A DNA stretch of 40,677 nt from an uncultured Lachnoclostridium sp. (GTDB lineage Bacteria > Bacillota > Clostridia > Lachnospirales > Lachnospiraceae): assembly GCA_902464595.1 (NCBI GenBank), contig CABQJX010000009.1, forward strand, positions 1 to 40,677, read 5' to 3'. Made by a program: the position numbers and the translations under genes. Below, one piece after another: positions 24,249 to 32,135 of this stretch. The notes beneath the pieces are model-generated. The model had not been told where the DNA came from, ran no database searches, and was given only the letters and a program-made list of their open reading frames with translations. The number at the start of each line of letters is the position of its first letter. Positions within the stretch are counted from its first letter, which is position 1.

Positions 24249-24277
24249 ATATTAACATATTTCCCCTGTAAATGCAA
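24249..24277 (-). promoter_or_regulatory. Promoter of the UPF0735-hom-DUF2752 operon
   Basis: TTGCAT (24272-24277), 17 nt, TAATAT (24249-24254). The leader to the first gene is about 120 nt. I see no T-box or known riboswitch in it; it contains a short leader ORF (24185-24241) and a 12-bp palindrome (24189-24200). Confidence 0.7.
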
Positions 24278-24300
24278 CTGTTTTATCCCTGATGTACGGC

Positions 24301-24358
24301 AAAAAAGACACGACAGCCTGCACCGGATCCCAAATCCGTGCAAATGTCATGTCTTTTT
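24301..24358. terminator. Terminator after prfB
   Basis: A long imperfect hairpin: outer arms AAAAAGACA and TGTCTTTTT, inner arms TGCA-CGGAT and ATCCG-TGCA. On the minus strand it ends in a U-run just 20 nt past the prfB stop. The symmetric A/T flanks would allow action in both directions. Confidence 0.85.
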
Positions 24359-24377
24359 CTGTCTTTTGATCTTTCTT

Positions 24378-25521
24378 CTATGCCTGTTCGTCGTCCCCCG
24401 CATTTTTATCAGGACAGCCCAGGCTCATCCAACGCAGGTAAGCGCTGATGAAATTGTCAATGCTTCCGTCCAGAACTGCATCCACGTTTCCGCTCTCCTC
24501 GCCTGTCCGGTGATCCTTTACCAGCGTATAGGGCTGGAGGATATAGGAACGGATCTGGCTTCCCCAGCCAATATCCTTCACATCCCCGCGGATTCCAGCC
24601 GCCTTGGCTGCCTGCTCCTCCTGCTTCACCATCAAAAGCTTCGCTTTGAGGATCTGCATGGCTTTTTCTTTATTCTGGAGCTGGGAACGCTCATTCTGAC
24701 AGGTCACCACGATCCCGGTAGGGAAATGGGTGATACGGATGGCAGAGGACGTCTTGTTGATATGCTGCCCGCCTGCGCCGCTGGAGCGATAGGTATCAAT
24801 CCGAATATCGTCAGGATTGATCTCAATATCAATATCCTCCTCGATCTCCGGCATAACATCACAGGACACAAAGGAGGTCTGGCGTTTTCCCGCGGAATTA
24901 AAGGGAGAAATCCGCACCAGGCGGTGAACGCCGTGTTCTGAGCGCAGATACCCATAAGCATTCTCCCCGTCAATCTGGATGGTCACGGATTTGATTCCTG
25001 CTTCCTCCCCGTCCAGATAATCCAGGACATGGGCCCGAAATCCCTTTCCCTCTGCCCAGCGGCAGTACATGCGGTACAAAATACCGCACCAATCACAGGA
25101 CTCCGTTCCTCCTGCTCCCGCGTTCAGTCTTATAATGGCATTATTGGAATCGTACTCCCCGGACAAAAGGAGCTTCATGCGCATCTTTTCCAGGGTCTCA
25201 GAAAACTCCTCCACCATCTCTTCGATCTCCGGAAGCAGCGATTCGTCATTTTCCTCATAACCCATCTGGATCATAACCTGAATATCCTCATACTGCTGCT
25301 CCAGAGCCTTGTATGTGTCTACTTCATCCTTTAAATTCTTAGACTCCTTCACCTTTCGGGCGGATTCTACCGGATTATCCCAAAATCCCGGCTCCTCCAT
25401 GGACTTGTCTAATTCTGCGATCCTGGCTACCTTATTGTCCAGGTCAAAGTGAATCCCTCACTTCCACCAATGGCTTCTCGAATGCGGACAATGCATTTTT
25501 CAAATTGTCTAATTCAACCAC
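24378..25521 (-). CDS. prfB: Peptide chain release factor 2 with programmed +1 frameshift
   Basis: RF2 recognises UGA and UAA stop codons and triggers peptide release through its GGQ motif (SSGAGGQHINK); the anticodon-like SPF lies in RISPFNSAG. The gene is in two frames. A GTG at 25521 opens 25 codons (VELDNLKNALSAFEKP...) ending CTT at 25447, where the in-frame TGA and following C give the classic CTTTGAC shift site with a GAGGG ribosome-like motif 5 nt before it. After a +1 slip, translation continues from 25445 (DLDNKVARIAEL) to 24378, about 380 residues in all. The start GTG is supported by GGGTGA just upstream; an in-frame GTG lies four codons before it. Confidence 0.95.
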
Positions 25522-25574
25522 TGTTTCACCCACTTTCTATCAAACTTTCTGGAATCATTTTCTATGCGCTGCCT

Positions 25575-25621
25575 GAAAACGATCCGGCCCCGCAGCCTGT
25601 CTAAGGCAAAGAGGCCGGATC
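25575..25621 (-). terminator. Probable secA terminator
   Basis: GGATCCGGCC-type arms (25581-25589 with 25613-25621, 9 bp) form a stem with a 23-nt loop, followed on the minus strand by GTTTTC. The short U-run makes it a weak terminator, leaving read-through into prfB possible. Confidence 0.5.
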
Positions 25622-25640
25622 CTTCTATAGAGCAGACATG

Positions 25641-28211
25641 CTATTTTATTCTTCCATGGCACTGCTTATACTTCTTACCGGAACCACAGGGGCATGGATC
25701 GTTGGGGTAGATCTTCTGCTCCACCCGCTTCTTAGGCGCACTTGGTGAGGAGGCGTCCTTATTCGTCCCCATCACCTTAGCCGCTGGCTCACGCTCCACC
25801 TTCTGCTCCACCCGGATATGGAACAGGATCCGGATCGTCTCCTCCTGGATGGAAGCCATCATGGCCTCATACATCTCATAACCCTGCATCTTATACTCTA
25901 CAACCGGGTCTCTCTGGCCATATGCCTGAAGGCCGATGCCCTCACGCAGAGCATCCATGTCGTCCAGATGAGCCATCCACTTATTGTCGATCACCTTTAA
26001 CAGCACCACCCGCTCGATCTCACGGATCTGCTCCGGCTCAGGGAACTCTGCCTCCTTCACCTCATAAAGCTTAATGGCTTCTTCCTTCAGATTATGCTTT
26101 AATTCATTCTTCTTCATGGAAGCCTTATCCTCCGGAAGGGTTACCGGCTTCAAAGGAATAATAGGAAGAAGAAGATTGTTTAATTCTTTAAGATCCCACT
26201 TGTCAGAAGGCTGATCGTCGGCAATGGAAATGTCCACAGCATTCTCCACAATATCTGTGATCATCTTCAGCACCAGATCCCGCATGTTGTCGCCGTCCAA
26301 TACCTTGCGGCGCTCTGCGTAGATAACCTCGCGCTGCTCGTTGTTCACCTCGTCGAACTTTAAGAGCTGCTCGCGGATACCGTAGTTGTTGCTCTCGATC
26401 TTCATCTGTGCCTTTTCAATGGCATTGGAGAGCATCTTATGCTCGATCTGCTCCCCTTCGGGAACGCCCATCGCCTCAAACATGGCCATCAAACGCTCGG
26501 AGCCGAACAGGCGGAGCAGGTCGTCCTCCAGAGACAGGTAGAACCGTGACTCACCTGGATCACCCTGACGTCCGGAACGTCCGCGCAGCTGATTGTCAAT
26601 ACGGCGGGACTCATGGCGCTCTGTACCGATGATCTTTAATCCGCCTAAGGCCTTGGACTCATCATCCAGCTTAATATCCGTACCACGGCCTGCCATATTA
26701 GTAGCGATGGTAACAGAGCCGTGGATACCTGCATCCGCTACGATCTCTGCCTCCATCTCGTGGAATTTCGCATTCAGCACCTTGTGAGGGATCCCCCTCT
26801 TGGTCAGCATCTTGCTTAAAAGCTCAGAGGTTTCGATGGCAATGGTTCCCACCAGCACCGGCTGCCCCTTCTCATGGGCTCTTGCCACCTCGTCCACTAC
26901 TGCCTTGTATTTTTCCTTCTTGGTCTTATATACTGCATCCTCCATATCCTTACGGATAGCGGGACGGTTGGTTGGGATCACAATTACGTCCATGGAGTAG
27001 ATATTGCGGAACTCCTTCTCCTCTGTCTGGGCTGTACCAGTCATACCAGCCTTCTTTGCATATTTATTGAAGAAGTTCTGGAAGGTAACGGTAGCCAGAG
27101 TGCGGCTTTCCCGGCGCACATTTACATGCTCCTTCGCCTCAATCGCCTGATGAAGGCCGTCCGAATAGCGGCGGCCAGGCATGATACGGCCTGTAAATTC
27201 ATCTACGATCAGAACCTCGTCGTCCTTTACCACGTAATCCTTATCCCGGAACATCAGGTTGTTGGCCCGCAGAGCCAGAATGATATTGTGCTGGATCTCC
27301 AGGTTTTCCGGATCTGCCAGGTTCTCAATGTGGAAAAATTCCTCCACCTTTTTCACACCCTGCTCCGTCAGGTTCACCACCTTATCCTTCTCATCCACAA
27401 CGAAGTCGCCCGTCTCCTCGATCTCCTCACCCATAATGGCGTCCAGCTTGGAGAACTCCTTGGAAACAGTTCCACGCTCCAGCTGGCGGGCTAAAACATC
27501 ACAGACCTCGTAAAGTTTGGTAGACTTGCCGCTCTGGCCGGAAATGATCAACGGGGTTCTGGCTTCATCGATCAGCACAGAGTCCACCTCGTCAATGATA
27601 CAGTAATCCAGATCCCGCAGCACCAGCTGTTCCTTATAAATGGACATATTATCACGCAGATAATCAAAGCCCAGCTCATTATTGGTTACATAGGTAATGT
27701 CGCAGGCATATGCCTCCTTGCGCTGCTCGCTGGTCATCTCATTTAAAACCACGCCTACGGTCAGTCCCAGGAACCGATGAACCTGACCCATCCACTCAGC
27801 ATCACGTTTTGCCAGGTAGTCGTTGACGGTAACGATCTGAACGCCCTTCCCCTTTAAAGCATTCAGGTAAGCAGGACAGGTGGATACCAGAGTTTTTCCC
27901 TCACCGGTGCGCATCTCTGCGATACGTCCCTGATGAAGGACAATACCGCCGATGAGCTGTACTGGGAAATGCTCCATATTCAGTGTTCTTCTGGCAGCCT
28001 CCCGGACGGTTGCAAAGGCCTCTGGAAGAATATCGTCCAGCGTAGCCCCATCTGCCAGCCTTTCCTTAAAGATCCTGGTCTGGTCTCTCAGCTCTTCATC
28101 TGACATCTCCATCATTTCCGGCCGCAAAGATTCGATCTTTGCCACAATGGGCCGTATCATCTTCAGTTCCCGGTCACTGTGGGTTCCGAATACCTTTTCA
28201 ATCAAGTTCAT
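25641..28211 (-). CDS. secA: Preprotein translocase ATPase SecA
   Basis: 856 residues. SecA drives secreted proteins through SecYEG using ATP. Seen in order: Walker A RTGEGKT (101-107), DEVD-box segment IIDEVDSVLIDEAR (about 205-218), preprotein cross-linking region, GRGTDIKL and QLRGRSGRQGDPG in the second nucleotide-binding fold (about 510-560), a helical scaffold and the C-terminal zinc tail CPCGSGKKYKQCHG (840-853) that binds SecB or ribosomes in some bacteria. The ATG at 28211 has AGGAG 8 nt upstream. It precedes prfB as in many Firmicutes. Confidence 0.98.
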   Translation of the reverse strand: MNLIEKVFGTHSDRELKMIRPIVAKIESLRPEMMEMSDEELRDQTRIFKERLADGATLDDILPEAFATVREAARRTLNMEHFPVQLIGGIVLHQGRIAEMRTGEGKTLVSTCPAYLNALKGKGVQIVTVNDYLAKRDAEWMGQVHRFLGLTVGVVLNEMTSEQRKEAYACDITYVTNNELGFDYLRDNMSIYKEQLVLRDLDYCIIDEVDSVLIDEARTPLIISGQSGKSTKLYEVCDVLARQLERGTVSKEFSKLDAIMGEEIEETGDFVVDEKDKVVNLTEQGVKKVEEFFHIENLADPENLEIQHNIILALRANNLMFRDKDYVVKDDEVLIVDEFTGRIMPGRRYSDGLHQAIEAKEHVNVRRESRTLATVTFQNFFNKYAKKAGMTGTAQTEEKEFRNIYSMDVIVIPTNRPAIRKDMEDAVYKTKKEKYKAVVDEVARAHEKGQPVLVGTIAIETSELLSKMLTKRGIPHKVLNAKFHEMEAEIVADAGIHGSVTIATNMAGRGTDIKLDDESKALGGLKIIGTERHESRRIDNQLRGRSGRQGDPGESRFYLSLEDDLLRLFGSERLMAMFEAMGVPEGEQIEHKMLSNAIEKAQMKIESNNYGIREQLLKFDEVNNEQREVIYAERRKVLDGDNMRDLVLKMITDIVENAVDISIADDQPSDKWDLKELNNLLLPIIPLKPVTLPEDKASMKKNELKHNLKEEAIKLYEVKEAEFPEPEQIREIERVVLLKVIDNKWMAHLDDMDALREGIGLQAYGQRDPVVEYKMQGYEMYEAMMASIQEETIRILFHIRVEQKVEREPAAKVMGTNKDASSPSAPKKRVEQKIYPNDPCPCGSGKKYKQCHGRIK

Positions 28212-28326
28212 TGTATACTCTCCTAACTTACTCTCTATCCTTGTACTACTTACTTTTCCATACCTTGTATTTCCACATTCCGCAGCACGCCTTACGGCCT
28301 GGTGACGGCATGATACAATCTTACTT

Positions 28327-28355
28327 ATTGTAACACCGGCGAAAGATTAATTCAA
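28327..28355 (-). promoter_or_regulatory. secA promoter
   Basis: TTGAAT (28350-28355), 17 nt, TACAAT (28327-28332), giving a leader of about 110 nt. The DnaA-box cluster begins about 25 nt upstream of the -35. Confidence 0.65.
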
Positions 28356-28801
28356 CGGGTTAATAAAAAATTAACATTTTGTCCACACTTATGGTCAACT
28401 ATACATATTATACAAAAACTATGTTCGTTTTTTTACCTGTCCACATTATCCCCATTTTTTTATACACATTACCCACAAAGTTATCCACATCTGATTTTGT
28501 CCATTTTAAGGCAAAAATCAGTTATACACCAAGTTATCCACATTATCCACATTTTTTTGATTGTTTCTACTTTCCCATTCTTTTTATTTTACCCAAATTT
28601 TATTTTTGTATACTTGTAATAAACTTGAAAAGCACGGAATTAAATACATGGATTTCTATTGACTTTTTAGGACAGCAGTGTGTAGAAGTCAAGGCTTCTG
28701 TTTATATAAAAATTAATGAATCTACAATCTCTGTTTATATATATTGAAGCGAAATTTCATGAAAAATTAAGATAAATTGTATAGCAATTTGGATATTTTG
28801 A
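28356..28801. other. AT-rich secA/hpf intergenic region
   Basis: About 450 nt without a gene. The left part (28379-28551) holds a cluster of DnaA-box-like nonamers, described separately. From 28552 to about 28800 the DNA is very AT-rich, with long T-runs on the plus strand just after the last box. I see no convincing RNA structure or coding frame; a lone TTGACT near 28660 lacks a matching -10. Confidence 0.6.
28379..28551 (+). repeat. DnaA-box-like nonamer cluster
   Basis: Three perfect TTATCCACA boxes (28481-28489, 28534-28542, 28543-28551), plus four with one mismatch: TTGTCCACA (28379-28387), TTATCCCCA (28446-28454), TTATACACA (28460-28468) and TTACCCACA (28469-28477). TTATACACC (28522-28530) has two. 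All are in one orientation; two pairs abut head to tail with no gap. AT-rich DNA follows at once. The spacing and direction are those of a DnaA-binding array. Confidence 0.75.
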
Positions 28802-28830
28802 TTGTAATTTTACAATAAATATGCTATAAT
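28802..28830 (+). promoter_or_regulatory. hpf promoter with internal palindrome
   Basis: TTGTAA (28802-28807), 17 nt, TATAAT (28825-28830), with an extended -10 TG. A perfect inverted repeat ATTGTAA-TT-TTACAAT (28801-28816) overlaps the -35 and could be an operator; I do not match it to a known regulator. Confidence 0.75.
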
Positions 28831-28861
28831 ATCCCTATCCCAAGAAAAGGAGTTGATGTTT

Positions 28862-29392
28862 ATGCGTTATACCATAACAGGAAGAAATATTGAGGTAACT
28901 CCAGGTTTGAAAGCTGCTGTTGAGAAGAAGATCGGCAAGCTGGAACATTTTTTCACTCCTGATACAGAGGTCATCGTAGCGCTCAGCGCCCAAAAGGACC
29001 ACCAGAAGATTGAGGTCACCATCCCTATTAAGGGCAACACCATACGCGCGGAGGAGTCCAGCTCTGACATGTATGTATCTATTGATCTGGTAGAGGAGAT
29101 CATTGAGCGCCAGATCCGTAAATATAGAAAGAAACTCATCGACAAGAAGCAGGCAGCCCTCTCCTTCTCCCAGGCATTTATAGAGGAGGAGGATCAGGTT
29201 CAGGATGAGGAGATCCAGATCGTAAAGACTAAGAAATTTGCCATCAAGCCAACCATACCTGAGGAGGCATGTCTCCAGATGGAAATGCTGGGACATAACT
29301 TCTACGTATTCCTCAATGCAGATACAGACCAGGTAAATGTTGTTTATAAGAGAAAGAACGGAACGTATGGACTGATCGAACCGGAGTTCTAA
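28862..29392 (+). CDS. hpf: Long-form ribosome hibernation promoting factor
   Basis: 177 residues. The N-terminal domain (about 1-100, MRYTITGRNIEVTPGLK) is the HPF/YfiA fold that binds the decoding site, and the C-terminal domain (about 120-177, VKTKKFAIKPTIPEEACLQMEMLGHNF, abbreviated) makes 30S-30S contacts to form 100S dimers. This is the long form usual in Firmicutes, where it stores idle ribosomes in stationary phase. The start at 28862 has AGGAG 9 nt upstream; two earlier in-frame starts lie too near that site. It is divergent from secA. Confidence 0.96.
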   Translation: MRYTITGRNIEVTPGLKAAVEKKIGKLEHFFTPDTEVIVALSAQKDHQKIEVTIPIKGNTIRAEESSSDMYVSIDLVEEIIERQIRKYRKKLIDKKQAALSFSQAFIEEEDQVQDEEIQIVKTKKFAIKPTIPEEACLQMEMLGHNFYVFLNADTDQVNVVYKRKNGTYGLIEPEF

Positions 29393-29446
29393 GGAATACT
29401 CCTTAGGATCCACTCCATTCATGTTATCAAATGGCTGTAAGCCAAT

Positions 29447-29490
29447 ATGAGACAAGCCCCCGGCGGGATCGCCGGGGGCTTGTCTCATTC
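29447..29490 (+). terminator. hpf terminator, 19-bp perfect stem
   Basis: The arms 29447-29465 and 29470-29488 are perfectly complementary (ATGAGACAAGCCCCCGGCG and its complement) around a GGAT loop. The tract after it is U-rich but interrupted, so it is an imperfect yet very stable terminator. Confidence 0.8.
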
Positions 29491-29539
29491 ATATTTGTCT
29501 CATTCATATTTGTCTCATTCAGCCTTGTCTCTTATTTCT
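29480..29539 (+). repeat. 15-bp tandem repeat derived from a terminator arm
   Basis: TTGTCTCATTCATAT starts at 29480 and recurs at 29495, then degenerates at 29510 and 29525, giving four head-to-tail units. The first unit begins inside the 3' arm of the hpf terminator, so each copy carries a TTGTCTCAT able to pair with the same 5' arm. Confidence 0.8.
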
Positions 29540-29574
29540 ATTTCTTATTTTCCATTTCTTCCTATAGGAAAAAA

Positions 29575-31095
29575 TCAGTCTAAAAAGGTCACTGCCTTGC
29601 ATGGCGTGCGGTAATACGCTGTGGTAATACAGATGCCTGTGGAAGGGTTGCTGGAATGGATGACCTGCCCGCCGCCGATATAGATGGCCACATGATTGAT
29701 GTAATCACCGCTGGCATAGAATAACAGATCTCCCGGCTTTGCCTCGCTGACAGGAATGGATTTTCCTCTGGCCGCCTGATCCCTGGAGCTTCTGCCAATA
29801 CTGATCCCGAAATGGGCAAACACGCTCTGGGTAAAGCCGGAGCAGTCCGCTCCATTGGTAAGGCTTGTGCCTCCATAAACATATGGATTACCCAAAAACT
29901 GCTTTGCATAAGCCACCACCGCATTCCTTGTAGCGGACTCCACCTTCCCGGAAGACCCTCCCGGAGAATCGGGCTTCTTTTCTTCCACTGTTTCAGGAGC
30001 CTTCGTCGCGGAAGGCTTAATCGTAGGAGCCTGAGCCTCAGGAGCCGCTACCGTACTGTCCTTTCCGTTCTCTGGATTGGCCTCGATAGTTGTAACCGGA
30101 TCCGGGGCTTTCGTCTCTTTCTTAGAAGTCTCGGCAGGCTTTTCCTCCTTCTTAGAAGCCGCTGTCGTCTCCTCTTTCTTTGCAGCCGTTGTTGTTTTCT
30201 TTTTAGAAGCCTCTTCCTTCGCGTTCTCCAATTCCTCTAACGCCTTCTCCGCCTCTTTCTTTCGCGCTTCCTCCTCTGCCTTCTTCTTCTGCTCCTCCTC
30301 CACAGATACTGCCTGGTTAAACTCCACGTTTGTATTCATATATTCCTTATATACGTATCCCTCCAGGTCAGAATCCACCTGTACCTTCAGGAAATCTCCC
30401 TCCTGGCCAGTAACTACATAATGAGCCCCCTCAGACAGCAGGGTCAATGTCTTTCCCTCCAGATCCGGCGTCTGACGAAGCCTCAGGCTGGGGGTTCCCA
30501 CAATGGTTCCATAGGTGGTTCCCACCTGCTTTGCCCTGGCTTCTGCCTGGCTCCCTGTCACAAAATAGTCTGCCTTTATGTAGCCGGTCACAGAACCAGA
30601 CCGGATCTTATACCATTTTCCGCCTTCTCCATCCACAGTGTCCAGAATCGTGGCCGCACAGTCATTGGCGATCTTGCCTGTTACCGCACTGCCTGTGTTG
30701 GCTTCCGTACGGATATTGACTGTGCCGTTTATATTGGAAACCGCTATATTATCGTAAGCAGAGGCTTTTTTCGCTGTCTGGGCCGCTGCTTTCTGTCCAC
30801 CGGAAGATGAGGCGGCCGTCCCTGCCCCATCCTTCGCCTTTGCTGTCCCTGCCCCCTGGCCTGCGGATCCGGATGAAGCCTTCGCCGTTTTGGCGGTGGA
30901 GGACTCGATCATACTTGAATAAGAGGAAGCCAGCTTCTTTTCCGGTTCCTTATTTCCAGCGTAATAATTATTCAGCGCCACGGATATGCCCGCCAAAGAG
31001 GAACCGCTCTCTAAGTTGGTAGATGCCGGCACGGTCGTAGAAAAAGCGCAGCTGCACAGCCCGCCGATCATCAGTACTTTCTTCCACTTCTTCAT
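29575..31095 (-). CDS. Secreted NlpC/P60 hydrolase with two SH3 domains
   Basis: 506 residues: signal peptide (about 1-24), an Ala/Ser/Lys-rich spacer (about 60-110), an SH3 domain (about 114-176, GTVNIRTEANTGSAV), a second SH3 domain (about 192-258, SLRLRQTPDLEGK), a long Lys/Glu/Ala/Thr/Pro-rich linker (about 265-385) and a C-terminal NlpC/P60 domain (about 388-506). Catalytic residues are Cys418 in ADCSGF, His468 in NHVAIYIGGG and His480 in IHSS. It should cleave peptidoglycan stem peptides; the linker probably spans or binds the wall. The ATG at 31095 has GGAAGG close upstream. It is divergent from the short-chain dehydrogenase. Confidence 0.93.
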   Translation of the reverse strand: MKKWKKVLMIGGLCSCAFSTTVPASTNLESGSSLAGISVALNNYYAGNKEPEKKLASSYSSMIESSTAKTAKASSGSAGQGAGTAKAKDGAGTAASSSGGQKAAAQTAKKASAYDNIAVSNINGTVNIRTEANTGSAVTGKIANDCAATILDTVDGEGGKWYKIRSGSVTGYIKADYFVTGSQAEARAKQVGTTYGTIVGTPSLRLRQTPDLEGKTLTLLSEGAHYVVTGQEGDFLKVQVDSDLEGYVYKEYMNTNVEFNQAVSVEEEQKKKAEEEARKKEAEKALEELENAKEEASKKKTTTAAKKEETTAASKKEEKPAETSKKETKAPDPVTTIEANPENGKDSTVAAPEAQAPTIKPSATKAPETVEEKKPDSPGGSSGKVESATRNAVVAYAKQFLGNPYVYGGTSLTNGADCSGFTQSVFAHFGISIGRSSRDQAARGKSIPVSEAKPGDLLFYASGDYINHVAIYIGGGQVIHSSNPSTGICITTAYYRTPCKAVTFLD

Positions 31096-31150
31096 CTGAA
31101 GCCTTCCTTCCTGTATTTCACTTCTGTTTCTTTCCTACATCACTGATGGT

Positions 31151-31180
31151 ATTATAACACATGTAAAATGCTTATTACAA
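31151..31180 (-). promoter_or_regulatory. Promoter of the long NlpC/P60 gene
   Basis: TTGTAA (31175-31180), 18 nt, TATAAT (31151-31156) with an extended -10 TG. TGTAA and TTACA half-sites face each other inside the spacer region. Confidence 0.7.
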
Positions 31181-31198
31181 TTCTTTTTCTTCTTTGTC

Positions 31199-31228
31199 TG
31201 AACACATTTTCCTATATTGTGGTAAAAT
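31199..31228 (+). promoter_or_regulatory. Promoter of the SDR gene
   Basis: TAAAAT (31223-31228) with an extended -10 TG; TGAACA (31199-31204) at 18 nt is a moderate -35. The expected leader is about 50 nt. Confidence 0.45.
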
Positions 31229-31286
31229 AGAAGGTACACCCATGTTAGTAACAATTCAGCCATGTTACGCAAAAGGAGGTATCCGT

Positions 31287-32018
31287 ATGTCACGTAAAAC
31301 CGTGCTTGTCACTGGCGCTTCCCGTGGAATCGGGAAAGCAGTTGCAGTCAAATTCGCTAAAAAAGGATATAATGTAGCTATCAGCTGCGTCCATCGAGAA
31401 GACCGTCTGATGCAGACAAAGAGGGAAATTGAATCCTTTCAGGTTCCCTGCCTGGCCTACCGGGGGGATATGGGGGATATGGCGTGCTGCCAGGAGCTCT
31501 TTGACCAGGTCAAAAAACAGTTTGGAGGAGTGGACGTACTGGTCAATAACGCCGGAATCTCCTATATCGGCCTGCTTCAGGATATGAGTGCTGAGGATTG
31601 GGAACGAATGCTCCACACCAATCTGACCTCTGTCTTTAACTGCTGCAAGCTGGCCATTCCCTACATGATCCAGGAAAAGCAGGGAAAGATCATCAATATT
31701 TCTTCCGTCTGGGGCGTAGTGGGAGCTTCCTGCGAAACAGCTTACTCAGCTACCAAAGGAGGGATCAATGCATTTACCAGGGCCTTGGCAAAGGAGCTGG
31801 CTCCCAGCAATATCCAGGTCAACGCTGTGGCCTGCGGGGCCATCGATACAGAGATGAACCAATGGCTGGAGGAGGAGGATCTGATCGCCCTTGTAGACGA
31901 GATCCCAACGGGCCGTCTGGGGAGGGCAGAGGAAGTAGCGGATCTGGTTTATCACCTGGGCTACAAAAATTCTTACCTTACCGGGCAGGTAATCGGTCTG
32001 GATGGCGGCTGGATTTAA
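31287..32018 (+). CDS. Short-chain dehydrogenase, FabG-like
   Basis: 243-residue SDR family enzyme using NAD(P)H. Seen are the cofactor loop TGASRGIG (about 8-15), NNAG (about 88-91), the catalytic Ser in INISSVWG (about 137-144), the YSATK active-site pair (Tyr and Lys, about 153-157) and the C-terminal GLDGGW. The shape is that of 3-oxoacyl-ACP reductase (FabG), but no fatty-acid genes are nearby, so another ketone or alcohol substrate is equally possible. The start at 31287 has AAAGGAGG 7 nt upstream; the longer frame reads through the promoter. Confidence 0.93.
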   Translation: MSRKTVLVTGASRGIGKAVAVKFAKKGYNVAISCVHREDRLMQTKREIESFQVPCLAYRGDMGDMACCQELFDQVKKQFGGVDVLVNNAGISYIGLLQDMSAEDWERMLHTNLTSVFNCCKLAIPYMIQEKQGKIINISSVWGVVGASCETAYSATKGGINAFTRALAKELAPSNIQVNAVACGAIDTEMNQWLEEEDLIALVDEIPTGRLGRAEEVADLVYHLGYKNSYLTGQVIGLDGGWI

Positions 32019-32056
32019 CGAAACCTTGCCTTATCCTTACAAATACCTTAACTAGC

Positions 32057-32087
32057 TTGACCTTGGAGCAGCTCCAGGGTATAGAAT
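32057..32087 (+). promoter_or_regulatory. MerR-type promoter with 21-bp dyad
   Basis: TTGACC (32057-32062) and TAGAAT (32082-32087) are 19 nt apart, the long spacer of MerR-activated promoters. A 21-bp dyad (32060-32080) begins at the ACC of the -35: left half ACCTTGGAGC, central A, right half GCTCCAGGGT, one mismatched pair. A competing -10 TATAGA (32080-32085) would give 17 nt. It drives the small cell-wall-binding protein. Confidence 0.65.
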
Positions 32088-32135
32088 GTGGGCATAGCAG
32101 AAATATATACCATCTTGTAAGGAGGCACGTTTTAT

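Noticed and set aside
28379..28551. Chromosomal oriC
   Set aside because: Not called as such: dnaA, dnaN and rpmH are absent and genes on both sides mostly run in the same direction. Kept only as a DnaA-box cluster.
29480..29539. CRISPR-like repeats
   Set aside because: The units are 15 nt, abutting and without spacers, and they derive from the terminator arm.
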